Assembly (NCBI GenBank): GCA_038501625.1
Contig: JAZAYU010000115.1
Coordinates: 1,022,934 to 1,086,933, forward strand
DNA length: 64,000 bases
Direction: 5' to 3'
DNA from: Corbicula japonica
Lineage: Eukaryota > Mollusca > Bivalvia > Venerida > Cyrenidae
Part shown: one piece after another, positions 13,453-28,524 of the stretch
Position numbering within the stretch: the first letter of the stretch is position 1
How the letters are laid out: the number at the start of each line of letters is the position of its first letter
Translations under genes and position numbers: made by a program
Notes under the pieces: model-generated
What the model was told of the DNA's origin: nothing
The model's input: only the letters and a program-made list of their open reading frames with translations
Databases searched by the model: none

Positions 13453-14512
13453 CAGTCGGGGATCTTTCCCGTTCGGGAAAGTTGGGGATTCCCCTTTTCA
13501 CTTTCCATATCGGGAAATATTGATTGAAAATTTTCCCGATCGGGAAAGAAAATTGACATTTTTTATATACCTTGTGGTTTGAGCTTCGGGCATCACAGAA
13601 TACGTTGGAGCTACATACTAACTGCATTTATCCGTTTTTAAAACACTTATCTAAAATTCTACCGAGGCCGAATATTTTAAACGTAATCGTTTGTGAGATA
13701 TTCAAGCTCAGAGTTGAATGACATTCAAGAAAACCAACCATTTTCAGCACTTTCCCGTTTTGAACATATACTTTCCCGAACTGGTAACTATATTGGCATT
13801 TTCTATATGCATACCATGTTTCTAAATTGTACTGTAAACCTGTGTAAATATCGAATTGCGCGCAACCTGTGGCTAGGCGGCGTGGAAAGTAATATGCATT
13901 TCCATTACTGTCCATGAACATGCTTAATCAAACGGAGCCTGCAATATAGTTCATATTTGTCCTGTTCATGGGGCTTTTAAATTTCCCTTTTCGTCTAATT
14001 CTATTTCAGGCTGACATGTTACAACTTTCCTGATTTGGAAAGCAATTTCAGTGATATAAAGTTAACAAAGCAGGAAAGTGACCCTCAATTTAGATTCTAG
14101 GCTGATTTCATGATCATGTATTAACATGCACTTGTCAGTTTTAATTGGATAAAGCATTGAAAGAAACAAGTTATGGTATCGATAATATGTATTGTGCAAT
14201 GGTATTTCGAAGACAAAATAATAAAAAATACTTTATTTAATGTAATAAATATTTGAAATGTATTTCACATTCATGAGCAATGTTCAGATTGGAAAGTGCG
14301 TTTCCCCAATTCCACATTTTCCATATTAATGGTAGGTGAGTCATTGGTGATGGATTTATTTCTCTTTTTTCTCATTCCCGATAGTGGAAGTTGATGCATT
14401 ACTTTTAAAAACGAAGAGATATGATATATTTAGATGTTTTGTAAACAGGATAAATGTAACAATGGAAGAAACCTTTTTGTCTGAATCGATTAAGCATGAG
14501 GATATAATTATA

Positions 14513-15428
14513 CGAGGGTTGATCAAAAATAAACCGGATTTTTGCTCTCAAATAAAAAGTTTCCTTTGAAACAATCAAATCTTTACACCAATAGAAATTC
14601 CAATTTATATGCAAACAGTTGATCCAACTTTTAATTTGAAAAACGCATACTTCTATTCATAATCACGAATGAAGAAACCATGGTAACGCCATCACGGCGC
14701 AGCGCATCATTTTTCTTTTACGTCCGAAGTTTAAAATTGTTTACTGTTGTTTCCAATCATGTTTTATACGTAAAAATCCACGAAAACGTCGTGCCGTTAT
14801 TTTTTGACGTTATCGCAAAATATAACGTAATTGCATAAACGCATATGGTAGCAATTGGATTTTTAATATCGTACGCTGAATGCAAATTGCGTTACAAATG
14901 GCGTCAACAGAAAAACTTATACTTATTTTATCTGAATATTATTTTTTATATGTTTCTAAAACGGAAATGCATTATTTTTAGGTTTAACTATACCTGATTA
15001 CTAACACTAGGTGCACGCGCGCTGGGTCCCGCGTCTCTTAAAAGACACGGAGATGGTCCGTCGCGTGCAGGATTCAACAGCCTTCCTTCGTAGAGTGAAC
15101 CGAGAAGGGGACGACTTCCTCAGTAACAACATAACGACGGACAAAACCTGGCTATGGTTCTATGACCCAGAAACCCGGTCACAGTCGAGACGCTGTAATA
15201 ACGCGCAACGTCAACGACGTCACCAGTGTCGTCTTACCGTGCGCCGTGACACCAGACATATGCTCACGCAAATCTCTCTATTTCCATTGTTTGTAAATGT
15301 TTTTGAAAATTGTTTTCTGTATTCTGTAGCGGATTGATTCCGCAAAGTGTTATATGTATTTTTATTTATCCTGATGAAATATTCTACTTGCTATTTAAAT
15401 AATCCGGTTTATTTTTGATCAACCCTCG
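14513..15428 (+). mobile_element. Truncated mariner element with perfect 28-bp TIRs
   Basis: The inverted repeats at 14513-14540 and 15401-15428 are identical over 28 bp and begin CGAGGGTTGATCAAAAATAA. TA dinucleotides flank both ends (14511-14512 and 15429-15430), as expected of the Tc1/mariner superfamily. At 916 bp it is shorter than the usual ~1.3 kb and keeps only a middle piece of the transposase. It is nested inside the long-TIR transposon. Confidence 0.9.
15011..15240 (+). pseudogene. Mariner transposase fragment
   Basis: The frame reads ARWVPRLL, then FLSNNITTDKTW and YDPETRSQS. These match the conserved mariner stretch around the first catalytic aspartate (usual form TGDETW, then YDPET). 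Here the Glu after the Asp is Lys. The N-terminal helix-turn-helix region and the rest of the D,D34D core are absent, so no active enzyme can be made. Family assignment rests on these motifs. Confidence 0.8.
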
Positions 15429-16394
15429 TATTAGCATTATATTATTAATGGCAACATTTAAACAATATTTGATCATATGACGTTTCGATCACTGTTAATG
15501 TGTTCTTTTTCTGTCAAAAATTATGCATTGGCAGCAGAAAATGTAAGTGTTTCCGATGTAATATTAATTAATTTTACCAGATATACCAATCCAATAAAAA
15601 TCAAGGTGATCCAGTCTGGGATTTTGTCACGTTAATGTTGTTAAAATGTTGACCCTAACGTAAAATTTAAAAAAAAAAATGCTGGTTAACAATCAATGTT
15701 CTTCAAATGGTCTAACGGGTTTAATGCTCAAAATAAAAAATGCATTTCAGGTTGCGATACTGACGCATTTTCTGTATATTGTGTCATCTTTTGGGTGCTT
15801 TATAATTTTCCAACAGGCATAATTTTGCTTATAAAAAATTGTATAACCTGGTAATTTACAAAAACATCTATTAAGTTGGAATTATATGCATTACTGTCTA
15901 GGAGAATCGACCACCAAATATGTGAGCAAATAATGCTAATATCTAATATCTAAAGCAATATTATAAAAGTAATGCAGTCATAGAATACTGTAAATAATTG
16001 GCTAAAAATCATTGATCAGATCAATGCTAACATCATCATTTTATCAACAAACACCAATTTGAGCTTTGGTTCTAAAGTCTGGTTCAAGTATTCTAATTTT
16101 ACAGATAAACTACCTCAGGTTACATATGAAGAAATGATGTTTATAGACGTTGCATATCTACTATTCTCTTTAGTTTTATATACCTCACATAGATGTTCAT
16201 TTGAACTTGGATAAACACACTTGTATTTCACTGAATTGTAATAATTCAAACAAACAAGTCATCTGGCTCACATCCGATCCGAGCCAGACGACTAAGGTGT
16301 TTGTTCGGCTCACTGCAATACATGGGATTTTGTTACTTGTTAAAAGGTGAATTTTGTGTTGTAGTTTTGAACAAATAAATGCGAATAGATTGTT

Positions 16395-16480
16395 CTGTAA
16401 TGGGCTCGAACCATTGGGTTCAGCCAAGCTGGATATTGTTCCAGCAAGGTCGGGGTAGACATCGCCAGCATAACAGCCTA
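16395..16480 (-). repeat. tRNA-like (SINE-type) remnant
   Basis: On the minus strand GACCTTGCTGGAAC resembles an A box and GGTTCGAGCCC a B box about 40 bases later. The stems do not form a proper cloverleaf, so this is a SINE remnant rather than a tRNA gene. Confidence 0.4.
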
Positions 16481-16569
16481 TTTATTTTTAGATAAAACTC
16501 TCAAAATGGAACTTTACTGTCTACGCTATATACGAAGAATAAGCGATTATATACATATGAAGAGCACAA

Positions 16570-16665
16570 ACAGGCTGCAGTTGGGCTCGAACCTCTGTTT
16601 CCAACCATATCGCAGGCCAGAAATCAGCTCCACTAGGTCGAAGTGGATCCCCAGCACAAAGCGTG
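16570..16665 (-). repeat. tRNA-like (SINE-type) remnant, second copy
   Basis: The minus strand has GACCTAGTGGAGC (A-box-like) and AGGTTCGAGCCCAA (B-box-like). It is similar in layout to the copy 150 bp away, suggesting one family duplicated or inserted twice. Confidence 0.4.
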
Positions 16666-16778
16666 ATGTTTTATATACAACAGTCGAAACGAATTTGCTT
16701 CGATTTTTTATAGATAGTGGCAGCCACAGATAATTTCCGAAGTTTTAATCTTTTCGAGATAATTATTAAGTAATCAGT

Positions 16779-16924
16779 GCCCAATGATATAAAACTGAGC
16801 ATGGAAACCAGTCTCAAATCTCAAGCCTCTGATTGGCTGAAATGGCGACCAGTCGCCATTTCAGCCAATCAGATGCTTGATATTTGAGACTGGTTTCCAT
16901 GCTCAGTTTTATAACCTTCAGCCC
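16779..16924. mobile_element. MITE family A palindrome, copy 1
   Basis: A near-perfect inverted repeat with arms TATAAAACTGAGCATGGAAA ... and centre GGCGACCAGTCGCC. Each arm includes GATTGGCTGAAATGG, so two CCAAT boxes point away from each other. It lies inside the long-TIR transposon. Confidence 0.88.
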
Positions 16925-17435
16925 TAAATGCAGTTTTGGGCACTATTTTGTCAGATCAACTTACTGTATTATCACTTGGTCCCACAATTAGTAGATTTTT
17001 TTCGACATATGGCAGAACTGAAATGAAACTTTACCGATTTGAAAATTGCTTTCCGGATCAGGAAAGTTGTTACATGTCAGCTTATAACAGAAAATGCCAT
17101 TATAGTTACCAGTTCGGGAAAGTATTTGTTCAAAACAGGAAAGTGCTGAAAATGGTTGGGTTTCTTGAATGTCATTCAACAGCTTAAATATCTCACAAAC
17201 GATCAGTTTTAAATATTCGGCCTCGGTAGAATTTTAGATAATTGTTTTAAGAACGGAGACATGCAACTAAAATGTAGCTCCAAAGTATTCTGTGATGCCC
17301 GGAGCTTATACCCCAATGTATATAAATATTGTGCGTTTTCTTTCCCGAACGGGAAATTTTTCAATCAATATTTCCTGATCGGGAAAATGAAAGGGGCAAT
17401 CCCCAACTTTCCCGAACGGGAAAGATCCCCGACTG

Positions 17436-17930
17436 CAAATGTTTACCACATTGAAGCGACGTGCAGAAGGCATGTTCCGGATGGCTTGCTTCAATGCCAA
17501 GGACAGACTTAGGGGTCAAAAATGATAGTAACTGTTAGCAATTTCCCTTCCGCTTTGTAACTCTTGAACCCCTTGAAGGATTTCGAAGAAACCCCGACAC
17601 AAATGTTAACCACATTGAGACGACGTGCAGAAGCCATGTTTCGGATTGCTTGAACTTCAACGTCAAAGTCACACTTGGGGTTTAGAAGATATGGACCTGA
17701 CATGAAATACACGCTTCCAATCTTTACACGCCACTTGCGATCTTGCCCCGGCAAGTTTGGAGCATGGGTTCTGCACATCATCTAGATGTGAATACTTGAC
17801 CCAAGTTTCATGGAATTTCCTTCCAGGGGTTGAGAAGTTATGAACTGGACATGAAATCTGCTCACACACAGGCGAACCCGGATTTTCAATGACCATTCCT
17901 ATATCCCCATACCGCTAAGCAACGGGGTAA
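17436..17930 (-). mobile_element. Right remnant of the old tandem-monomer element
   Basis: It begins with the second CAAAT of the target duplication and continues the interrupted monomer (GTTTACCACATTGAAGCGAC). A further monomer follows, containing the same GAAGAAACC ... ACACAAATGTTAACCACATT junction uninterrupted. This provides the paralogous empty site for the transposon. Confidence 0.75.
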
Positions 17931-17937
17931 CAAGTCA

Positions 17938-18320
17938 ACAAGAGCCCCTTGGAAAGGACCCAGTTCAAAAGGGGATTTAACTATTTCAAATGAAACACCG
18001 ACATATTTATGTGGCAAAATCACAACAATGTTGTTGTAAGAAATATAATTTGAAATTTTGATAAAACATAATAATAGCAGTTAAAGCCAACGTTGAATTT
18101 TCCCGACGAAAGAGAGGCGTTACTCTGCCAAAGGTGGCCTTACCTCGATTTGGGATACCTCACAACCCCTTTATCCCAAGTAATATTATTTTGTTTTATT
18201 TACATTGAGATATGAAAGTTATAGCAAACGTCAATTTTCAGGGACTTGTGACTGAAAGACAAATGCTCCCTAGCTGATCCCTATTGTCGCTTCTTCTCCG
18301 AAGGGCAACACTCAATAGCT
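17938..18320 (+). repeat. Old diverged copy of the 42-kb tandem-array element
   Basis: GATCCCTATTGTCGCTTCTT then CCGAAGGGCAACAC matches the 3' end of the element at 42057-42767 (GATCCCTATGTATCGCCG, CGAAAGGGCGACAC). The body shares AAGTTATAGCAAACGT and AGAAATATAATTTGAAA. It lies just downstream of the SEC61G 3' UTR. Confidence 0.6.
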
Positions 18321-18380
18321 GTTGTTGAAAAGCCTTTGTTACTGAGTCTATTTAACAAAGAAGTTTACCATTATATTAAG

Positions 18381-18390
18381 TTTATTTATT
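18381..18390 (-). terminator. Candidate SEC61G polyadenylation signal
   Basis: AATAAATAAA on the minus strand, about 390 bases past the SEC61G stop codon. It is the clearest canonical hexamer in this region; the cleavage site itself cannot be seen. Confidence 0.5.
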
Positions 18391-18770
18391 CTAAGACACA
18401 ATTTTCATAAAAACAATCACATTAACCATTTAAATACATTCATCCATAACCTAGACACACACACACATTCACTGAAGACAGTCTGACAATGCGACTTCAA
18501 TTAGTAAAATAACAGATTAGAACCAATGAATCTAATAGTCATCCACATTTTTGCTGTATTTTTTTTCTAATCAGGCAGTCCTCAAATGCTCAAGATTTTC
18601 AGATTTCTCATTTTGTGAACTGCCTTACCATGTAGTATTTAAAACCAGACTTGACTAAGCTATGGAGATGTAACTGTAAAAGAGCACTATATGTGAATTT
18701 ATTATTTATTTCTGATGTTATGGTTGAGATGAGAGACGATGATGAGGTGAAGACAACCAGCTGATACTTC

Positions 18771-22287
<3,517 letters not shown>

Positions 22288-22488
22288 GGTGACTGAAAAT
22301 ATAAAAAGCAGCTTGTGTTAACAGAATAATCAAACATCATTTTCATCATCATCAGATGCTTTTAGATATTTAAATAAATTCGTTCGAAATATTCAAATAT
22401 TATGTTCCCTGACCTAGTTATCGGTGCAATCTGTGATCGCCGAATATCTCTGACATCATCTAATTTGCATACCAGATGTTAACAGTAC

Positions 22489-22520
22489 CTGACTACCTCC
22501 TGTCAAATTATCCCGCCATA
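22489..22520 (-). promoter_or_regulatory. Candidate SEC61G first exon and start region
   Basis: On the minus strand a YY1-like ATGGCGGG (22513-22520) is followed within 30 bases by a good donor, TCAG|GTACTG, at 22489/22488. This could pair with the acceptor at 22293, just before the ATG. No TATA box was seen. The call is inferred only from sequence pattern. Confidence 0.35.
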
Positions 22521-22599
22521 TGTCAAATTCTTAAAATCTGTAAACAATGAGTTTTTAGGGGTAAGTTAACATATTGCAACTAATTTTGTAAAATACAGT

Positions 22600-23840
22600 T
22601 GTTAAGGCAGTAACAGATTTTGGGGTAAAGCGGATAGCTCGTTTCTTTTCTTGGTCATTTTCTTTATATATACATTTAGAATAATTAACAATTATACCAA
22701 AAGAAAGAGTGAATTGTCCCCTTTACTTTCATGTATTTTGTTGTGATTTCAAATTGTGCAATGAGAGTTTATCTTAAACGAAGTAGAACGAGGCAATCGA
22801 AAGTCGATACCAACACCGTGTTTTTACTTAATGAAAATAACAATAAACATGAAGTTTTATATCAAAAGCCTGTAAACTATCAAAGAATATGGTTTGGTTT
22901 GGTGTATAAATAAACATGTTATCATTAATAAAAACATGGGTTTATAATCCTGCAAATTGTCACCAAACAGAGCTATAAATAACCACCATGCACTTCAGTT
23001 AGTAACGGATTGCATATGTAGGCTACATAAGGGGGTCATCTACAAATCAACTTGATCTGTCAAATCACTGTCAGAGGCGAGTTAGAAGTTAGGTACATGT
23101 ACTGTATGATGTGTTTTGAAGATTAAAAATTGAACTAATATAACACAACCTAGTGAATATACTGTTACTGTAGTACTGAAGATATTTATATGTATCAGCG
23201 AATGGGTGAGTCGGAGGAAACACTGAATGTCAATGCTTTCAACTGAGACCTTGTTGAAACCTATTAAGAACACCGGAGTCGGATGCGCTGAAGGTTTACT
23301 CATTGACTTCTTCTTTTCTTTTTTTAATCTGGTCAGTTTTCGAATATGTTTTCACAGTATTTTATATCATTGTGCTATATTTTCTTTTAATTTGAGAACT
23401 CACATACATGTACGTTATGAATGAACTGTGTAAGAAAAAATCCTAGTTTTTCTGGCCACCAAGTTTAGTTATCGCCAGTAAGTAAAGATATTTTACTAAG
23501 TTTTTATTCTATGCAATATAATAATACTGTTTATTACACCTCACGTGATTAGTTTACTATATAGCGTAATGTGACGTCACAGGGAGATAATTGCTACTGT
23601 CACATATGCGACAGCATCATGTCATCCTCGCGTGGATCTAAAAATAAATATCTTGGAAATTCGATTACAACTTAACTTCTACGCATGCGTAATTGACCAA
23701 GGGAGATAAACGCATTTTGATCATTATTTGTAGCCGCTTATTGAGCTTTATTGATTTTGGACTTCCGGCGCTTGATTTTGTTCCCAAACGAAATTTGGTC
23801 ATAGTCAAGATCTCTAAAAAACAAATGTTCGGTGTAATAA
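22600..23840. other. Intergenic stretch upstream of SEC61G
   Basis: No conserved exon was recognised. A palindromic GTGACGTCAC (CRE type) lies near 23570, close to a short GC-richer patch. It could be regulatory, but no transcript is evident beside it. Confidence 0.35.
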
Positions 23841-23843
23841 AAT

Positions 23844-23983
23844 AAATATCACATCCCATTGGGGGAAACAGTACGAAATGTTAACCCTTGAGAAGGTAAT
23901 GTCAACCGAGGCGTTAGCCGAGGTTGACATTACTTCTCTCGGGTTAACATTTCGTACTGTTTCCCCAATGGGATGTGATATTT
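23844..23983. mobile_element. Palindromic MITE (family C)
   Basis: Arms AAATATCACATCCCATTGGGG ... GTACGAAATGTTAACCC on the left are mirrored on the right, with a centre of CAACCGAGGCGTTAGCCGAG. It is about 140 bp and almost a perfect hairpin. Only one copy is in the window. Confidence 0.75.
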
Positions 23984-24049
23984 ATATAATATTCCTCTTG
24001 ATTTCTCTGTCATCAGTTTTTAATGCAATTTATTTATCGGTGTTAAAAT

Positions 24050-25061
24050 CAGGGTTGGGCGGTAAATACCACCCCCGATATTTACCGGTGGTATTTACCG
24101 CCCTGGAAAATACTCCCCAAAGTGGCAAATACTGGAAAATACTGGCAAATACTACTCAGATGAGTTTTTTTGCCTTAAAATACTGCAGAAATCTTAACTT
24201 AGTTGACTGTTATTAATGTATAATCGTAATAATAATTAAATTACTCATATATTTTAATTAAATTTCATATCAGGTTATCACTTTAAGCACTTTAAAGTAA
24301 AAATAATTCTTACAGAATTGTCTTTTTTTACTCTAAGAACCAAAAATACAGCAGGTAAGAAATTAATGCTGTTCCACCTGTGCACCTGGCCATTGACACA
24401 AGCAAGGCCATAATGTCAATTAAAACAACATTACAGCGGGCTGTAATAGCCAGGGGCAACAAAGGCAACAGTAAAGTGTCATAAATAACCTATACAATTT
24501 GTCTAGGTGCAAGTAAGTGGTTGTGTATTGGTGTGACTGCAGAAAGCTGCCAAACTTCTGTTACAGGTACATTAGGGGGAAAGAAGAGACTGACTGGTAG
24601 ACAGAGGCTTCTTTGTATCTAAACATTATTTGTTATTGTATTCATGTATATTTATTGTAAGTTGTGTACATTACTTGTTTATAATTAAAATTAACCCTCT
24701 AAAATGCTGACTCCATTATTGTTAATAATTGAAATTTGAATTTGTCCATATGCTGACTATAAGGGATACATTGTATTGTATAAATTCCATGGATGGTCAA
24801 TTCAAATGACCACTTGTTCAGTACTTAAATTTTTATTTATTATGGATAAAGTGATAAAAGTGTTAAACTTAAGTATAAATATAATGGCAATTAATGGGTA
24901 AACTTGAAATAATCTATATGAATGCTGATAATAGATAATATTGTATAAATTCCAGACTGGTAAATTCAATTGACCAGTATTTGCCAGTAATTGCCAGTAT
25001 TTGCCGGTAAATACCGCCGGCATGGACAATACTCATATTTGCCAGCATTTTGCCAACCCTG
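24050..25061. mobile_element. hAT MITE with 8-bp target duplication
   Basis: It begins CAGGGTTGGGCGG and ends TTTTGCCAACCCTG. GTTAAAAT flanks both sides (24042-24049 and 25062-25069), the 8-bp duplication expected for hAT. Subterminal AAATACTGG/CCAGTATTTGCC repeats line both ends. At 1012 bp, with no open frame of note, it is non-autonomous. Confidence 0.88.
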
Positions 25062-25099
25062 GTTAAAATTTTTATGACCTATTGTATCATACTTTTCTT

Positions 25100-25990
25100 C
25101 TGATACAGTTAGCAACATTTTTCCGGTTTAATTCAGTTCAAACAGTATTGATTTTTATTTGATAAACCCCTGAACATGTTTCAGTACATGCCATAATAAA
25201 AATACAATATTTGGGTTGGTTTGAGAAGCCCTATTAGTGACTTAACACTACCTATCCCATACTCCCTGAAGCTATCCGCTACTGGCTCAATCCATGCATA
25301 TAATATATAAAACCTCGAGCAGAAGTTGTCTCAAAAATTTAAAAAGAAGCCAGTTTTTAAGAGAGAACACTTTTGTCTGTTGAATGATATTGAAAAGTTT
25401 GTAGAATTTCTACTTTTAAAGACCCGTTGAGCGGTTGTCTGCTTAGCTATCCGCTACTACCTGAACAACTGTAACTCGGCTCCAATTCCTTTACAAACCT
25501 GTAAATCTGTGTTTGTGTCTGCTGCAATGTTCGCCGATACCCGGTGATTAGGTAAAAAACACCTCGATCAACTTATCCCAATTATTTAATATTTAATTGA
25601 GGTGATATTTATATATGCACCGGTAACTGGTACATAACGACCTTGAACTTTAGTTAATGACATACACATGGTTGATCTCGAGTAAAATACAAGGAAATAG
25701 AGTTGTATTTCAGCAATTTCCTCTGAAAAGCATGTGTTCTAAATGTCAAAGTAAAGATTGAGACCAGGTAAGAAGAGAAATCAGTTTGTTTTATTTCATT
25801 CTCTTGATTAGAAAATAAGACCATCGATAACTTGGTCAGGGAGTATAACTCATAAGAATTACAAAAAAATTACATAATCTTTTATATGGAAATGTAGTCA
25901 AACGTTATTCACATTGATACATGTTATTTTTTCTTGGTATTTGTGCAGTTTTCCTTACTTTAAATGCAAATATAGAATTTCCAGTACAAT
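25100..25990. other. Intergenic stretch, no gene recognised
   Basis: AT-rich DNA with two ACTATCCGCTACT-like motifs (near 25264 and 25447). No coding signal or transposon end was identified. Confidence 0.35.
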
Positions 25991-26000
25991 TAAACATAAG

Positions 26001-26494
26001 CAGGTCTAGGAAACGGTTGTTTTTATGGACTGTCTTGTCAGTTTATTTATGGATAAATACATCTGTAAATTTATGGACAAGGGTGGTTTCAAAAGGTGTC
26101 AAAAATAAGAATCTTGGTTATACACACTGGAATAAAAATGAATGAAAATCTACTTGTAAATAAATTAGTATTTTTATTGTAAATGAACATAACGTTTTTT
26201 TTAAAGAGATCATTATTATGTTCAAATGATTATGTGAAATGTTGTTAGGTCATTGATGACTAATGTTGGAGAGGAAATAACAGTGTGAACAAACTTCAAC
26301 CATTTCTGTTTATGTCCTATGTTATGCTCTTTTCTATCAGAACAAACAAAAATGCTTTAGATTTGTGAATGTCTAAAATTTGTTAACTTTTGTATCAACC
26401 CTTGTCCATAAATTTACAGACGCATTTATATATAAATAAACTGACATTCTGTAAATTTACAGACAGTCCAAAAAACAGCCGTTTCCTAGACCTG
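26001..26494. mobile_element. Fold-back element with 5-bp target duplication
   Basis: Terminal inverted repeats CAGGTCTAGGAAACGG / CCGTTTCCTAGACCTG continue into ~100-bp arms that repeat TTTATGGACAAGGG and TAAATTTATGGAC blocks. ATAAG flanks both ends (25996-26000 and 26495-26499). It is 494 bp with no coding capacity. Confidence 0.85.
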
Positions 26495-26672
26495 ATAAGC
26501 ATCTATAGTTTGTCCTTTCTAACCAATAACAGTCAAATGCCTTAAAATGACAATTCGCACATATATTAATTTTGCTGACATACTTTTTGATAAATTTCAG
26601 TAGTTAAGTTAAGCAAACAATATTTGCAACTTCATCACATTGAGCTTTTTTTCTTCAAAGAACCTTGTTTAA

Positions 26673-27498
26673 GGTACTTCATACTTCCAGATAGTACAGT
26701 TGTACAAATGATGAGCTGTGAAAATTAAATTTTCATTTTTTCAACAATTTCCAAACAAACTGTTATTATATTGTTACAAACAGATGAATATTGATAATAA
26801 CATTAGACAATTGTTGAAAATAAAGAATTTTGTTAGAAAAGTAATAAAATGTTGTACCTGCTATGTTGTCTAATTCGGGTATCAAAATAAAGCACTTTCC
26901 GCTCAAATATATCAAAAATAATTAATTACAATATCCAGTTCAATGTTCCATCTAGGGTCAACCAGTGTTACTTTTTCAAAATAACATGAAAATATTGCTC
27001 TTATAAATCAAAACCCAAACACATCATCCTTTGTCCCATGAGGTCACTCACCCAAGCAAAAAGCATGCAAATCATGCCAACTTGTGATTACCTGTAGGAC
27101 AGTTTAATCTCTTCATGTATAACAATGTAAATCTTACATGATGGTATTTGTGCAGTGTTTTGAAATTCATTATAGTCAATGTTTAAAAAGTTATTTTGAA
27201 AAAGTAACACTGGTTGGCCCTAAAGGAAACATTGAACTGGATAATGTAATTAATTGTTTTGGATTTATTTGAGTGGAAAATGCTTTATTTTGACACCCGG
27301 ATTAGACAACATAGCAGGTACCACATTTTATTACTTTTCTAACAAAATTCATTTTTTTCAACAATTGTCTCCTGCTATTATCAATATTCATCTGTAATAA
27401 TATGATAACAGTTTGTTTGGAAATTGTTGAAAAAATGATAATTTAATTTTCACAGCTCATCATTAGTACAACTGTACTATCTGGAAGTATGAATTACC
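26673..27498. mobile_element. Long-armed fold-back element flanked by TTAA
   Basis: The arms are about 320 bp each and diverged by small indels: GGTACTTCATACTTCCAGAT at the left, ATCTGGAAGTATGAATTACC at the right. The spacer is about 190 bp. TTAA occurs at 26669-26672 and 27499-27502, the target duplication expected of piggyBac or Kolobok-type elements. No transposase frame is present. Confidence 0.85.
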
Positions 27499-27519
27499 TT
27501 AACTTAAGACACAGCGTCA

Positions 27520-27930
27520 GTGTCCGAGTATGGAAACAAATTATGTTATACGCCTTACAAAAAAGTTTGGAAAGATAAATTAAAATTACTGTTAACAGAT
27601 GTCGATTCTTTCATCTTTTTTTCAATGAAAACAAATAATGAACATTATCAGAGAACAGAAAATACAGAAAAACACGAAAAATACCTTTATTTTGTGCTTG
27701 ACGTTGTCTTCCTTCGTGACTTCCGGGTAAATGGCCACGTAGTTGTGACGGGATTGCATTTAAAGCGAACAGAATTGTGTAGCTCGGGGCTAAAATTAAA
27801 AACCAGTCAAAAACGTAACAGTCTAAAGTTTTACCGAAGTTGTCATCCCCGATCGACCAATGAGTTTACTAACCAACGAAGATTCAACAGACTCATTATA
27901 AGTGTTACATGCTTCATTGTTATTGTTTAA
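27520..27930 (+). pseudogene. Possible type-B DNA polymerase fragment
   Basis: A 136-codon open frame contains KLKLLLTDVDSFIFF near its start. This resembles motif C of protein-primed type-B DNA polymerases (usual form YTDTDS), preceded by a YKKVWKD-type stretch, as in polymerases of Maverick/Polinton-like elements. The first part (about residues 5-45) is the only recognisable portion. The motif is altered (DVDS), and no palm or exonuclease motifs lie nearby. It is most likely a decayed remnant; chance similarity remains possible. Confidence 0.35.
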
Positions 27931-28524
27931 ACACAATTACCTATCAGTTAGCATTTTAGATACCAAAACCAACAACAACAACAACTAAAACACAAACAAT
28001 AGTAATTAAAATGAATGATTAAAACACACAGTAACAGAGATGTTGATTGAAATTAACATACTGTATATTATCCCAAAGTCTATTACTGTCAAATAGGCCA
28101 TATTTAGGCCAAAGCATAATAAGTATAATTAAGACCTCTATGTCATCCTGAAAATATAAGTTTACACGGACTATTAAGAGGTTCTTAAATGCTTTTGAAG
28201 TGATTTTAGCCCAACAAATTGTTCTCAATTTCTATATAATATGATGTCCGCCCTTCGCGCACAACCCAGTTAGCATTCAAATCAATGCGAAAAATTTCCT
28301 TCTATGTCTATATGCCAGCGATAAGAATCGTTAATTGTCGCATTTTTTGACGGCTTCAAATAGTTTTTTAAACCTTATATATCTTTAAAAAAAATACATA
28401 AATGAAAAGCTTATTCCAATTTGAATCAATATATGTGATATTTTTTTAAGAAACTTGCTCAATTAAAAAAAAACAAACTTATAAACCTCCACACATGTCA
28501 ACAGTTTGTATGTTTCACCGCTAA

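Larger units (their letters stand above)
13453..17435. mobile_element. Long-TIR DNA transposon with 5-bp target duplication
   Basis: The element starts CAGTCGGGGATCTTTCCCG and ends with the exact reverse complement. It is flanked by CAAAT at 13448-13452 and at 17436-17440. The terminal inverted repeats are long: about 600 bp on the left (13453-14055) and about 400 bp on the right (17035-17435); the left arm holds about 200 bp that the right lacks. Both arms carry repeated palindromic TTTCCCGNNCGGGAAA motifs, plausible transposase-binding sites. No intact transposase was recognised in the 3983 bp. A mariner remnant, tRNA-like repeats and a family A palindrome lie inside. The superfamily is not assigned. 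Confidence 0.88.

Noticed and set aside
16936..17512. Apparent coding frames with repeated HYSYQFGKVFVQN text on both strands
   Set aside because: These are shadows of the long TIRs of the 13453-17435 transposon, which is why they appear in inverted form at 13628-13921.
23227..23424. Plus-strand frame with a hydrophobic run
   Set aside because: No conserved residues, no matching splice context, and AT-rich composition explains it.
25921..26145. Plus-strand frame starting MLFFLGICAVFLTLNANIEF, signal-peptide-like
   Set aside because: Most of the frame lies inside the fold-back element at 26001-26494; no cysteine pattern or further exon supports a secreted protein.
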